A stretch of 18,800 bases of DNA, from contig CALDOH010000044.1 in the NCBI GenBank assembly GCA_937912185.1, positions 1 to 18,800 of the forward strand, read 5' to 3'. A model generated the notes under the pieces. The model ran no database searches and was not told the origin of the DNA. It worked only from the letters and a program-made list of their open reading frames with translations. This document shows, one piece after another, positions 7,649 through 13,055 of this stretch (the first letter of the stretch is position 1; each line of letters begins with the position of its first letter). The DNA comes from an uncultured bacterium. Its GTDB lineage: Bacteria > Patescibacteriota > Patescibacteriia > UBA1558 > GWA2-36-10. Both the position numbers and the translations under genes were made by a program.

Positions 7649-7677
7649 TTGACAATATATATAAAATATGCTATGAT
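7649..7677 (+). promoter_or_regulatory. Promoter of secreted-protein gene, TTGACA / 17 bp / TATGAT
   Basis: TTGACA (7649-7654), 17 bases, TATGAT (7672-7677). The start should be near 7684, giving a leader of about 100 nt for the gene at 7783. Confidence 0.85.
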
Positions 7678-7710
7678 ATTATATTAATCGCGGCCCTTTT
7701 AAACCCCAAC

Positions 7711-7726
7711 CCTAGAAATTTCTAGG
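7711..7726 (+). other. Perfect 16-bp palindrome in the leader
   Basis: CCTAGAAATTTCTAGG is a perfect palindrome inside the ~100-nt leader of the secreted-protein gene. As RNA it can form only a small hairpin; as DNA it could be a dimeric protein's site downstream of the start. Confidence 0.45.
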
Positions 7727-7782
7727 CAGTACCTAGTTAGCTTGCGTTCCAGCCTCAACCATTTCCATGGAGGAAGAGACTC

Positions 7783-8445
7783 ATGAAGACCCTGAAACTG
7801 ATCGCCGTGTTGATCGCCATCCTCGTTCCCGTGTTCGCGCAGGCCCAGGAATACCTGAGCAGCGAGATCTACCCGCAGGGCCCCCTGTTCATCGCCGCCG
7901 GCTTCAGCCAGGACAACGGCCTGAAGGTCGACACCTGGACCAACGTCGGTTCCGAGATCGGCACCACTGTCGGTGCGAACTTCAGCAGCCCGCTGGACCA
8001 CATCGATTACCTCAAGCTCGGCTTTGGTCCGAGCATCATGACCGTCTGCAACGAGACCTGGATCGCCGCCGAAGAGCGCCTGCTCTCCAACGAGACCCAG
8101 GACATCGGTTACCTGAACTTCGACATCGGCTTCGGCCTCACCGTCGGATCGACCAAGATCAACAGCTACACCATGTGGCAGAATTCGCAGCACGACAGCA
8201 TCGACGACTTCTGGTTCTCCCGGAACACCGTCGCCTTCGGCGACAGCCCCATCGGCATCTTCGGCCACATGAAGAAGGCCGGCGACAATCCGCTGGAGCC
8301 CTTCTGGGGCGCCTACTACAACCTGGGCAGCTTCGGCCCCGTCGCTTCCAGTCAACTGGTACTGACCTTCAACCTGGCTCCCCAGGACAAGTCCGACGGC
8401 AGCGCCGCCGACAAGATCTGGACTGCCTGGATCCTCAACTTCTAG
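7783..8445 (+). CDS. GC-rich secreted hypothetical protein, 220 aa
   Basis: Residues 1-22 are a clear Sec signal peptide: MKTLKL, a hydrophobic core, then AQA as the likely cleavage site before QEY. The mature ~198 residues alternate hydrophobic and polar with many Gly, Asn and aromatics (GFSQDNGLKVDTWTNVG, YLNFDIGFGLTVG, FWGAYYNLGSFGP) and end in WILNF. This beta-rich pattern recalls small outer-membrane-barrel-like proteins, but no family is recognised. GC content and codons are far above neighbouring genes. GGAGG lies nine bases before the ATG. The gene has its own promoter and strong terminator, so it is an autonomous unit and a candidate for recent transfer, though the same traits recur in other accessory genes here. 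Confidence 0.85.
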   Translation: MKTLKLIAVLIAILVPVFAQAQEYLSSEIYPQGPLFIAAGFSQDNGLKVDTWTNVGSEIGTTVGANFSSPLDHIDYLKLGFGPSIMTVCNETWIAAEERLLSNETQDIGYLNFDIGFGLTVGSTKINSYTMWQNSQHDSIDDFWFSRNTVAFGDSPIGIFGHMKKAGDNPLEPFWGAYYNLGSFGPVASSQLVLTFNLAPQDKSDGSAADKIWTAWILNF

Positions 8446-8454
8446 GACAACATC

Positions 8455-8471
8455 TAGGCCGCACCGGCCTA
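8455..8471 (+). other. Hairpin behind the secreted-protein gene
   Basis: TAGGCC and GGCCTA form a 6-bp stem with a 5-base loop just behind the stop. It lacks its own T run and directly precedes the real terminator. Confidence 0.5.
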
Positions 8472-8472
8472 T

Positions 8473-8507
8473 GGCCCGCTGGATATTCCGGCGGGCCGCT
8501 TTTTTTT
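8473..8507 (+). terminator. Strong intrinsic terminator
   Basis: A 10-bp stem (8473-8482 with 8488-8497, one wobble) with loop ATATT is followed by GC and eight T. It ends the secreted-protein transcript and meets the oppositely oriented small-RNA terminator within a few bases. Confidence 0.9.
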
Positions 8508-8541
8508 GGACAAAGAAAAAAAGACACCGGAGTGTCTCGAG
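8508..8541. repeat. 34-base terminator repeat, copy 1
   Basis: Matches 8712-8745 at 32 of 34 positions (differences at positions 4 and 14). It contains the terminator hairpin and the following CTCGAG of small RNA 1. Confidence 0.85.
8512..8537 (-). terminator. Terminator of small RNA 1
   Basis: On the minus strand AGACAC (8537-8532) pairs with GTGTCT (8527-8522) around TCCG, followed by a T-rich tract broken by one C. Confidence 0.85.
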
Positions 8542-8664
8542 GGGGCAACAGCATCAAATGCTAACGGTAGTGGATCGGTGGCGTTAGGCGCTACCCATAA
8601 GAGAACGGTGATGAGGGGGTAGTTTTGGTGGTGTTGCTGGAAAGGTCGAATCGAATTGATTGAT
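8512..8664 (-). ncRNA. Small RNA 1 (C-rich)
   Basis: A promoter (8671-8699) and a terminator (8512-8537) define a minus-strand transcript of about 153 nt, starting ATCAATCAATTCG. The body is C-rich and G-poor in its first half, with CACCACC and CUACCCCCUCAUCACC (UACCCCC at 8621-8615). Short stems are possible (GCAACA with UGUUGC; AGCAU with AUGCU). The only ATG in the body opens a 4-codon frame, so it is unlikely to be an mRNA. UACCCCC is complementary to GGGGGUA in the ribosome-binding region of the FabH-like gene (18216). The same terminator hairpin is found in small RNA 2. I infer a regulatory RNA; the target is a guess. Confidence 0.75.
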
Positions 8665-8670
8665 GAATAT

Positions 8671-8699
8671 ATATTAGCAAAAAAATAATTGCCCGTCAA
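8671..8699 (-). promoter_or_regulatory. Promoter of small RNA 1, TTGACG / 17 bp / TAATAT
   Basis: TTGACG (8699-8694), exactly 17 bases, TAATAT (8676-8671), then six bases before the conserved ATCAA. Confidence 0.85.
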
Positions 8700-8711
8700 T
8701 ACCATAACTGT

Positions 8712-8745
8712 GGATAAAGAAAAAGAGACACCGGAGTGTCTCGAG
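8712..8745. repeat. 34-base terminator repeat, copy 2
   Basis: 32 of 34 bases match 8508-8541; it contains the terminator of small RNA 2. The duplication covers the terminators, while the RNA bodies upstream differ. Confidence 0.85.
8716..8742 (-). terminator. Terminator of small RNA 2
   Basis: GAGACAC (8742-8736) pairs with GTGTCTC (8731-8725) around TCCG, followed by TTTTTCTTT. Confidence 0.9.
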
Positions 8746-8850
8746 CTGAGGCAGAATCATCAAATATAGATGTAGAAAGGAGGGAGGGGCGAGGTTGTCA
8801 TGTTATATGAGATGATTCTGTTGGGAAAGAGCAAAAGCGTTGCTTTTGAT
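8716..8850 (-). ncRNA. Small RNA 2, displays a 16S-tail-like anti-SD loop
   Basis: The transcript runs about 135 nt from a start near 8850 (ATCAAAAG) to the terminator. A 5' hairpin (CAAAAGC, loop AAC, GCTTTTG) comes first. Then a perfect 10-bp stem, CAGAATCATC (8820-8811) with GATGATTCTG (8761-8752), closes a 49-nt loop. Within the loop, C-rich sequence runs into CCUCCCUCCUUUCU; CCUCCUUUCU (8783-8774) matches the usual bacterial 16S rRNA 3' tail that pairs with SD sequences. The RNA could bind SDs of target mRNAs or mimic the 16S tail. No credible ORF lies on this strand. The structure, not just the composition, argues that the loop is meant to be exposed. Confidence 0.8.
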
Positions 8851-8856
8851 GCTTTT

Positions 8857-8885
8857 ATAATATCACTAAAAACAAAGTTAGTCAA
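8857..8885 (-). promoter_or_regulatory. Promoter of small RNA 2, TTGACT / 17 bp / TATTAT
   Basis: TTGACT (8885-8880), exactly 17 bases, TATTAT (8862-8857), then six bases before ATCAA. Confidence 0.88.
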
Positions 8886-8904
8886 ATGGAGTCAAAAATG
8901 AAGA

Positions 8905-8930
8905 TAAAAAAAATCCTACCTAGGTAGGAT
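8905..8930 (-). terminator. Terminator of small RNA 3
   Basis: The palindrome ATCCTAC-CTAG-GTAGGAT (8930-8913) is followed by eight T on the minus strand. It probably also ends the rpmF-nusB-rnc transcript. Confidence 0.9.
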
Positions 8931-9059
8931 GCACGCGGAGGTGGACCAGGACGGAACGGTTGGGGTGAAGGAATGGTTCAGGTGGTTCGGACAGCGCCGG
9001 GCGGAGGAGGTCTTGGTTTGGTGCGTGTGTTGTAGAAGCTGAAGGTGCGTTTACTTGAT
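8905..9059 (-). ncRNA. Small RNA 3, strongly C-rich
   Basis: The promoter at 9066-9094 and terminator at 8905-8930 define about 155 nt starting ATCAAGTAAACGCACC. The body is C-rich and G-poor and looks little structured apart from CACGC with GCGTG and GACC with GGTC pairings. It holds two anti-SD-like segments, CCUCCUCC (9010-9003) and CACCUCC (8943-8937), plus AUUCCUUC. These are complementary over about seven bases to the SD of the 56-aa membrane-protein gene (GGAGGAG), to GGAGGUG in the 69-aa gene's leader and to GAAGGAA before the 98-aa gene. It begins directly behind rnc, which has no terminator of its own, so the RNA may also arise from the rnc 3' end. Confidence 0.78.
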
Positions 9060-9065
9060 GAATCT

Positions 9066-9094
9066 ATAATATCACCGATAAAAACACCTGTCAA
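9066..9094 (-). promoter_or_regulatory. Promoter of small RNA 3, TTGACA / 17 bp / TATTAT
   Basis: TTGACA (9094-9089), 17 bases, TATTAT (9071-9066), six bases, ATCAA. The -35 box lies four bases behind the rnc stop codon. Confidence 0.9.
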
Positions 9095-9098
9095 TATC

Positions 9099-9791
9099 TT
9101 ACCATTTTTTCATTATCAAGGCGCTTTCAGCTGCTTTTGTCTGCGCTTCTTGTTTACTATACCCTTCGCCTTTAGCAATTAAATCTTTTTCTAAATAAAC
9201 GCCTACTACAAACTTTTTATTGTGGTCAGGTCCAGACTCAGATAAAACTTTATAACGAGGCGTAACTCCAGAAAGCTCCTGTGCTTTTTCCTGAAAATTG
9301 CTTTTAGCGTCTATATAGGTACCATCTTTTATTATTTTATCAAGATGACTCACTAGGTTCTTTTCTATAAATTTCTGCGCAGCCTCATAACCCTTGTCTA
9401 AGTAGATAGCGCCGGTAACCGCCTCAAAAGCATTGGCTAAAATATACTGCCGTGCTTTTTTATTCTTATCTTTAGACTCACCATGAGACAAATACAAGAA
9501 TTCATAAATACCTAGGTCTTCAGCAATAGAAGCCAACTGTTCACCGTTGACCAAAGAAGAGCGCCAGTTAGTCAAAACGCCTTCGGCTTCACTATAATTT
9601 TTATACAAATAATCAGTCACGATCAACTCCAAAACTGCATCCCCTAAAAACTCTAGACGTTCATTGTGGTCTAGAGGAAAATCTTTGTGCTCATTGAGAT
9701 ATGATCTATGGACCAGAGAGCTCTTAAGTATGTCTATTTTTTTAAACTTAACACCAATTATTTTCTCTAGTGTGCTGAGATTATTTTTCAT
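9099..9791 (-). CDS. rnc: Ribonuclease III
   Basis: The 230-aa protein carries the RNase III signature HNERLEFLGDAVLELI at about 42-57, with the metal-binding Glu and Asp, and a C-terminal double-stranded RNA-binding domain at about 160-230 (NFQEKAQEL at its start, then KAAESALIMKKW). It cleaves double-stranded RNA in rRNA precursors and in sRNA-mRNA duplexes. Length is normal. Its ATG overlaps the end of the nusB-nudix gene by 11 bases, so the two are coupled. No terminator separates its stop from the promoter of small RNA 3, so its mRNA should run to the terminator at 8905. This links rnc physically to the small-RNA cluster. Confidence 0.95.
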   Translation of the reverse strand: MKNNLSTLEKIIGVKFKKIDILKSSLVHRSYLNEHKDFPLDHNERLEFLGDAVLELIVTDYLYKNYSEAEGVLTNWRSSLVNGEQLASIAEDLGIYEFLYLSHGESKDKNKKARQYILANAFEAVTGAIYLDKGYEAAQKFIEKNLVSHLDKIIKDGTYIDAKSNFQEKAQELSGVTPRYKVLSESGPDHNKKFVVGVYLEKDLIAKGEGYSKQEAQTKAAESALIMKKW

Positions 9792-10656
9792 TTTTCTGCA
9801 GAGCTAATTTTTCTAATCCTTTTTTAAAAATATCTTTAGCGTTGTCATAATCCAACCTATCAATCGCTTCGTGTAGAGAAAACCATTGAACATCTTGCAA
9901 TTCACTAACGTCTGGCACGGTCAATTTCTGGTCTTTGGCTTCAACTAAAAAATATTTGATCAACTTGCGATATGGTTTTTCGCCTGGCTTATGTACCTTT
10001 ACTTCAGTTTCACCAAGATAACCATGCTCTGTCAATTTCTTGAGTCCGGTTTCCTCGCTCAACTCACGTAAAGCGGCAACCTCAAGTTTTTCATTACCAT
10101 CAACCTTACCTTTAGGAAAAGTCCACTTATCGTAAGCATCTTTTATTAAAACAAAGTAGTACCCATCGTCAGCTTGGCGATAAATTACTCCACCAGCAGA
10201 TACTTCTTTAATACCCTGACTGGCTAGGGTCTGTTTTTCACCCTTCTTCATCATCTCTTTATAAATACTGCCCAGGACACCATTAACAAACTTGCCACTA
10301 GAGTCACCACCAAAAGCCTTGGCTAGCTCAATTGCTTCATTGATAGCAACTTTAGGAGGAATTTCTTCAGACATCTTAAGCTCGTAAATACCCATGCGCA
10401 GAACATTGCGATCGGTCATGGTAATTTGGTCGAGCGGCCACTCTGGAGCAAACTTAATAATCATTTGATCAATTTTTTTCTGATTTTTACTCACCCCTTC
10501 GGCCAAAGCCAAAGAAAATCCCTGATCATCAAAGTCAGGGGCAAATTCCTTGTGGTTATGCTCAACAATTTTTACAATATCTTTCTTGCCTTTGTTAAAA
10601 TCATGCTCATAGAGAGCCTGTAAAACCAATGTTCGAGCTAAATGTCTATTAGCCAT
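9781..10656 (-). CDS. nusB: NusB-Nudix hydrolase fusion
   Basis: Residues 1-137 are NusB (RHLARTLVLQALYEHDF at the start; KVAINEAIELAKAFG and KFVNGVLGS near the end), the antitermination factor that binds boxA RNA with S10. Residues 150-285 form a Nudix domain; the Nudix box occupies 183-205 with G183, E189 and the core REL-SEETGL, all required positions present. Nudix enzymes hydrolyse nucleoside diphosphates linked to another moiety; the start SAGGVIYR and PKGK resemble the MutT/Ap4A hydrolase group. The reading frame is continuous over both domains, with a linker of about 12 residues, so this is a true fusion. It follows rpmF (7 bases apart) and overlaps rnc. Confidence 0.93.
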   Translation of the reverse strand: MANRHLARTLVLQALYEHDFNKGKKDIVKIVEHNHKEFAPDFDDQGFSLALAEGVSKNQKKIDQMIIKFAPEWPLDQITMTDRNVLRMGIYELKMSEEIPPKVAINEAIELAKAFGGDSSGKFVNGVLGSIYKEMMKKGEKQTLASQGIKEVSAGGVIYRQADDGYYFVLIKDAYDKWTFPKGKVDGNEKLEVAALRELSEETGLKKLTEHGYLGETEVKVHKPGEKPYRKLIKYFLVEAKDQKLTVPDVSELQDVQWFSLHEAIDRLDYDNAKDIFKKGLEKLALQKNEK

Positions 10657-10663
10657 GCTAATT

Positions 10664-10834
10664 TTAGTTTACTTTTTTCTTGCCTTTATAATAACCACAT
10701 TTGGAACAAGCTCTGTGTGGTTGTAGAGAGACACCGCAGTTAGAGCACTTGACCAAAGCTGGTTTTTTTAAAGCAAAATGAGAAGCACGTCTTTTACCTT
10801 GAGACTTAGTTCTCTTTTTTGTAGGAGTTCCCAT
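10664..10834 (-). CDS. rpmF: 50S ribosomal protein L32 (bL32)
   Basis: The 56-aa protein starts MGTPTKKRTKSQGKRRASH, the standard bL32 beginning, and has a zinc-ribbon pair CSNC and CSKC. The start at 10834 is chosen over an upstream frame from 10945 because the upstream part is not bL32-like and because promoters at 10862-10890 and 10917-10945 lie inside that extension. No SD is present. It heads an operon with nusB-nudix and rnc, all RNA or ribosome functions. Confidence 0.95.
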   Translation of the reverse strand: MGTPTKKRTKSQGKRRASHFALKKPALVKCSNCGVSLQPHRACSKCGYYKGKKKVN

Positions 10835-10861
10835 AATTTTTAAGTTAAATAAGTGCTTCTG

Positions 10862-10890
10862 ATAATAGCTTAAATAAGTGTTATAGTCAA
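10862..10890 (-). promoter_or_regulatory. rpmF proximal promoter, TTGACT / 17 bp / TATTAT
   Basis: TTGACT (10890-10885), 17 bases, TATTAT (10867-10862); predicted leader of about 20 nt. Confidence 0.75.
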
Positions 10891-10916
10891 GACAAAAAGC
10901 CTTGGAATCTGGCCTA

Positions 10917-10945
10917 ATTATAGCATATTTCAATGACCTTGACAA
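10917..10945 (-). promoter_or_regulatory. rpmF distal promoter, TTGTCA / 17 bp / TATAAT
   Basis: TTGTCA (10945-10940), 17 bases, TATAAT (10922-10917). Its -35 box overlaps the -35 box of the divergent ncRNA promoter on the opposite strand. Confidence 0.75.
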
Positions 10946-10967
10946 GACAAAAATTATGTGCTATTAT
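10939..10967 (+). promoter_or_regulatory. ncRNA promoter, TTGACA / 17 bp / TATTAT
   Basis: TTGACA (10939-10944), 17 bases, TATTAT (10962-10967). It shares five positions of its -35 with the divergent rpmF promoter, so the two should compete for polymerase. Confidence 0.88.
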
Positions 10968-10973
10968 ACATAG

Positions 10974-11166
10974 TTACTGGGACATAAGATGTCTATAAAT
11001 AAATGCCTTTAGACAACTGTGTCCACGACAAGCATGGGGATCATTTTTCAGATCAAATTCGGCTCCGGCTCAATTTCTTCGAGAAATGATTTTCTTGGGC
11101 ACAGTTGTTTGAAGGTATAAAATACAAATAAATAATAAAAAAACCTCCCGTCAGCGGGAGGTTTTT
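10974..11166 (+). ncRNA. Structured RNA, 6S RNA-like candidate
   Basis: A promoter and a terminator define a transcript of about 190 nt with no ORF. A small hairpin (GACAT-AAG-ATGTC, 10981-10993) comes first. Then 11006-11024 pairs with 11097-11115 over 19 consecutive positions (a few wobbles). Above it is an asymmetric internal loop, 15 bases (11025-11039) against 6 (11091-11096). A 10-bp stem (11040-11049 with 11081-11090) and a C/G-rich apical part follow. A long rod with a central bubble is the architecture of 6S RNA, which holds sigma70-RNA polymerase in stationary phase. Sequence alone does not prove this. It lacks the conserved SRP RNA core. Confidence 0.7.
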
Positions 11167-11167
11167 T
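11141..11167. terminator. Bidirectional terminator, ncRNA and VanW gene
   Basis: AAACCTCCCG (11141-11150) pairs with CGGGAGGTTT (11155-11164) around TCAG, with T runs on both strands. It ends the plus-strand RNA and the convergent VanW operon. Confidence 0.92.
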
Positions 11168-11191
11168 TATTATTTATCTAATTATAGCTAT

Positions 11192-13054
11192 CTAACTAGC
11201 CTCATCTTCTGGTGGAGTCGAACTAGCATTTTCAGCTGCCAACTCCTCCTCTGTTACTCCCAAAAGGCAGACCTCCTGCCAAGGAATATAGTGACTATAA
11301 AAAGTTTCTTCACGTGTCTCTCTACCATCAGCATAGGCAACCGTATAATCAAACTTGGCATCAGCGCCGTTGTGAGCTCGTTCGGTGCATTTTCTTTGAC
11401 CAACAGCCAGCTCGGTTGTTTTTATAATTCTAGCCGGAGGCGGAGATACAATATTATAAATCACGGGATAGGTTGTGCTAGCGACTCTATTGTCAGACGT
11501 ACCCCAGAAATCAAAATATAAAGTATTACCGTCAATCCTAGTTTTAATTAAAATATATTTTTCAGTATCGTTTTTAAACTTGAAATCTGGCCAGGGATTA
11601 TAAATAGTGGCATCTGTGCCAGCTGGTTCATAATAGGAAACACGATATGAGTGGTTACGACGTTCAGTAATATCTAAGCCTGTGCTTAAAGCTGCCCTAA
11701 AAACAGTCGTGCCAATCTGGCAAAGACCACCACCATATTCAGGAATGGTCTTATCCCCCTTTATGACCAATTCTTGCAAATAGCCATGCTCACCATCAAT
11801 CTCTCCCAAAGACTTTACCAAAGAAAACTCTTGACCTGGCTCGATCAACAAACCATCCAGGGTATCTGCCCCCACATTAATATTGTGAATCCTATTTGGA
11901 GGACTACCAGAAAAATCAGAGACACCAGTGCCCAATATTTCTACTATACCTAAATCATTTACATCTTGAGTAGCTACTTGTGGCTCGATTATATTAACAG
12001 ATAATTCCACTTCTAATTCGCCAGAAATCATCAGGGTTGTATTTATAGCTGCTAGGCTTTGTTCAATATCTATACTCTGACCAGCCTGGCTTTGAATAAA
12101 CTCTGAAACCTTACCATCCTCCAGTTTAAACTTAGCATCTTGAACTGGCTTTTCAATCTTAGCTTTTATGCCAATCTCTTCTAAATAAGTGTTTAATTTC
12201 TCCTTGTCTATTTTTGTGCTATAAGTATTATCACTATTTATGCCTAATTTGAGCCAATTACGCCAAGCGTCATTAGGAATATTCCAGTCGTTTTCCAGAT
12301 ACGTTATATAAAAATCACCCCTGTTAGTTATAGACAAAATCTCATTTTCCTTTGATTTTATTAGCCCCTCTGTAACTTGAGGTTGAGCCTCAATAGTATC
12401 TAATTTTATTTCACCCGCTGATAAATCTTCAATCAAAAACTGAGTACTATCAATTGCTTGTTTATAAGAAAGAGTCTGACCGGCTTGTTCAGGGATAATT
12501 TTTAATTCATTGTTAGCGTCAAAATAAAACTCTGCTTCTACTTTTTCGCTCAAAACATCAATAAAGCTGTCCTCTAAAATCTGACCATGTTGCTGTCTGT
12601 CCCAAGAATACAAAACCGGAAAATTTTCACCAAACGAAATTACTTTTATTTTACTAAATAGCGATCCTAGACTTTGATTGTTTTGAAAGGCTAAAACCTG
12701 CCCCAAACTTTTATCAATATCCCAATAGACAATTGAATATGATGCGTCAGAAGCTCCTAGCGCCGAAACCGTCGGATAAATAGTAACTGTTTTCAAATCG
12801 CTTTTGTAAGCAAAACCTTCTCCATTGACCTGATCAATTCTACTTTGCAGTTTATCACGAGCCTGCTCATAACTAAGTCCACCTATATCTATACCCGCTA
12901 CCGATACTCCCTTGATAAAAGAATTCGCGTAAGTGGTATTGATGGTGGCACTAGTAACTAGAATCAAAATTATAACAACAATAAAAACAGTCATTAAAAT
13001 CAATGACCATTTAGCAACTCCGATAACTTTTTTATCTGAAAAAATTGATTTCAT
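11192..13054 (-). CDS. VanW-family cell-surface protein
   Basis: The 620-aa protein has one membrane helix at about 15-37. Putative peptidoglycan-binding modules of the YoaR type follow (VSVAGIDIGGLSYEQA near 50-65 and a second module to about 380). The VanW domain lies at about 385-520 (PGQEFSLVKSLG, then GGGLCQIGTTVFRAAL near 445 and NHSYRVSYYEPAGTDATIY). A G5-like tail ends in YIPWQEVCLLG. Such proteins are anchored in the membrane and face the wall; the VanW domain's activity is not settled. The gene is one base behind the 73-aa gene and is the last of the hsp20 operon. Confidence 0.9.
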   Translation of the reverse strand: MKSIFSDKKVIGVAKWSLILMTVFIVVIILILVTSATINTTYANSFIKGVSVAGIDIGGLSYEQARDKLQSRIDQVNGEGFAYKSDLKTVTIYPTVSALGASDASYSIVYWDIDKSLGQVLAFQNNQSLGSLFSKIKVISFGENFPVLYSWDRQQHGQILEDSFIDVLSEKVEAEFYFDANNELKIIPEQAGQTLSYKQAIDSTQFLIEDLSAGEIKLDTIEAQPQVTEGLIKSKENEILSITNRGDFYITYLENDWNIPNDAWRNWLKLGINSDNTYSTKIDKEKLNTYLEEIGIKAKIEKPVQDAKFKLEDGKVSEFIQSQAGQSIDIEQSLAAINTTLMISGELEVELSVNIIEPQVATQDVNDLGIVEILGTGVSDFSGSPPNRIHNINVGADTLDGLLIEPGQEFSLVKSLGEIDGEHGYLQELVIKGDKTIPEYGGGLCQIGTTVFRAALSTGLDITERRNHSYRVSYYEPAGTDATIYNPWPDFKFKNDTEKYILIKTRIDGNTLYFDFWGTSDNRVASTTYPVIYNIVSPPPARIIKTTELAVGQRKCTERAHNGADAKFDYTVAYADGRETREETFYSHYIPWQEVCLLGVTEEELAAENASSTPPEDEAS

Positions 13055-13055
13055 T

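Noticed and set aside
7699..8355. Long minus-strand open frame of 218 aa over the secreted-protein gene
   Set aside because: It is a shadow of the GC-rich plus-strand gene, which has a promoter, SD, signal peptide and terminator; the minus frame has none and its composition is low-complexity.
7767..8564. Plus-strand 265-aa frame rich in Arg, His and Pro
   Set aside because: Out-of-frame shadow of the secreted-protein gene that runs through its terminator; no SD or family resemblance.
8469..8705. Minus-strand 78-aa frame over small RNA 1
   Set aside because: Its start lies upstream of the -35 box of the small-RNA promoter and it runs through two terminators, so no transcript would carry it whole.
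8800..8901. Plus-strand 33-aa frame opposite small RNA 2, with an upstream AAGGAGG
   Set aside because: The AGGAGG is about 17 bases from the ATG, no plus-strand promoter is seen, and the frame runs into the minus-strand promoter. The AAGGAGG is better explained as the complement of the anti-SD loop. A hidden small gene is not fully excluded.
8446..9098. Integron cassette array or CRISPR
   Set aside because: No attC-like core sites, no regular spacer-repeat units; the only repeat is a duplicated terminator.
10835..10945. N-terminal extension of rpmF
   Set aside because: Two promoters lie inside it, and bL32 begins with the internal MGTPTKKRT.
10974..11166. SRP RNA, tmRNA or RNase P RNA as identity of the structured RNA
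   Set aside because: The conserved SRP core, the tmRNA tRNA-like ends and tag frame, and RNase P conserved blocks are not visible; length and bubble fit 6S RNA better.
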